A stretch of DNA of 5,748 nt from Caryophanales bacterium UBA2450 (GTDB lineage: Bacteria; Bacillota_I; Bacilli_A; RFN20; CAG-826). Below are positions 5,738 through 5,748 of the stretch, piece after piece. Position numbers and translations under genes: made by a program. Within the stretch, counting starts at the first letter, position 1; every line of letters begins with the position of its first letter. The stretch is from positions 1-5,748 of the forward strand of contig DDQE01000045.1 of the NCBI GenBank assembly GCA_002342545.1, given 5' to 3'. Under the pieces are notes generated by a model. The model was not told the DNA's origin and did no database searches. It was given only the letters and a program-made list of their open reading frames with translations.

Positions 5738-5748
5738 AGTTTAGATAA

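Noticed and set aside
1..5748. CRISPR array, tRNA or rRNA gene, complete insertion sequence
   Set aside because: No regularly spaced repeats, no tRNA/rRNA-like conserved segments and no transposase were seen on either strand.

Overview
The window is AT-rich (by eye roughly two thirds A+T) with standard-code stops (TAA/TAG) and tryptophan always TGG. This suggests a low-GC Bacillota/Bacilli-like bacterium, probably an uncultured or gut lineage. The taxon is inferred from composition and gene families; no rRNA or other marker is present.

Region 1 (1-237) has no gene. It carries three inverted repeats, a 10-bp direct repeat and, at its right end, an extended -10 promoter close to the next start codon. 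Region 2 (238-3887) is a cell-envelope acylation locus. A plus-strand acyltransferase-3 family membrane protein (238-1296) converges, 4 bp apart, on a minus-strand two-gene operon. The operon encodes an MBOAT O-acyltransferase of the AlgI/DltB type (2499-3887) and a membrane-anchored SGNH-like AlgJ/AlgX/DHHW protein (1301-2497). The expected model is that the MBOAT protein passes acyl (probably acetyl) groups across the membrane and the DHHW protein transfers them onto an extracellular glycan. The acyltransferase-3 protein may be a second, independent acylation route. An intrinsic terminator (3917-3944) separates this operon from the genes upstream of it.

Region 3 (4014-5748) looks like accessory DNA, all on the minus strand. 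In transcription order it holds a DUF3800 protein (5072-5737), a GNRA-capped intrinsic terminator (5019-5042), the orphan C-terminal end of a WYL-domain transcriptional regulator (4762 to about 5010), and a 251-residue protein resembling the uracil-DNA-glycosylase superfamily (4014-4769) whose start overlaps the WYL stop by 8 bp. The overlap implies an ancestral WYL/UDG-like operon. It seems to have lost most of the regulator where the DUF3800 unit now sits. WYL regulators and DUF3800 proteins are both frequent in defence and mobile regions, so this is the part most likely to hold something undescribed, but no complete known defence system is visible.

The two best promoters (TGATATAAT at 220-228; TGTTATATT at 3902-3894, minus strand) lie only 7-10 nt from their start codons, and neither gene has a Shine-Dalgarno sequence. 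The second gene of the MBOAT operon does have one (GGAG). This points to leaderless first genes.
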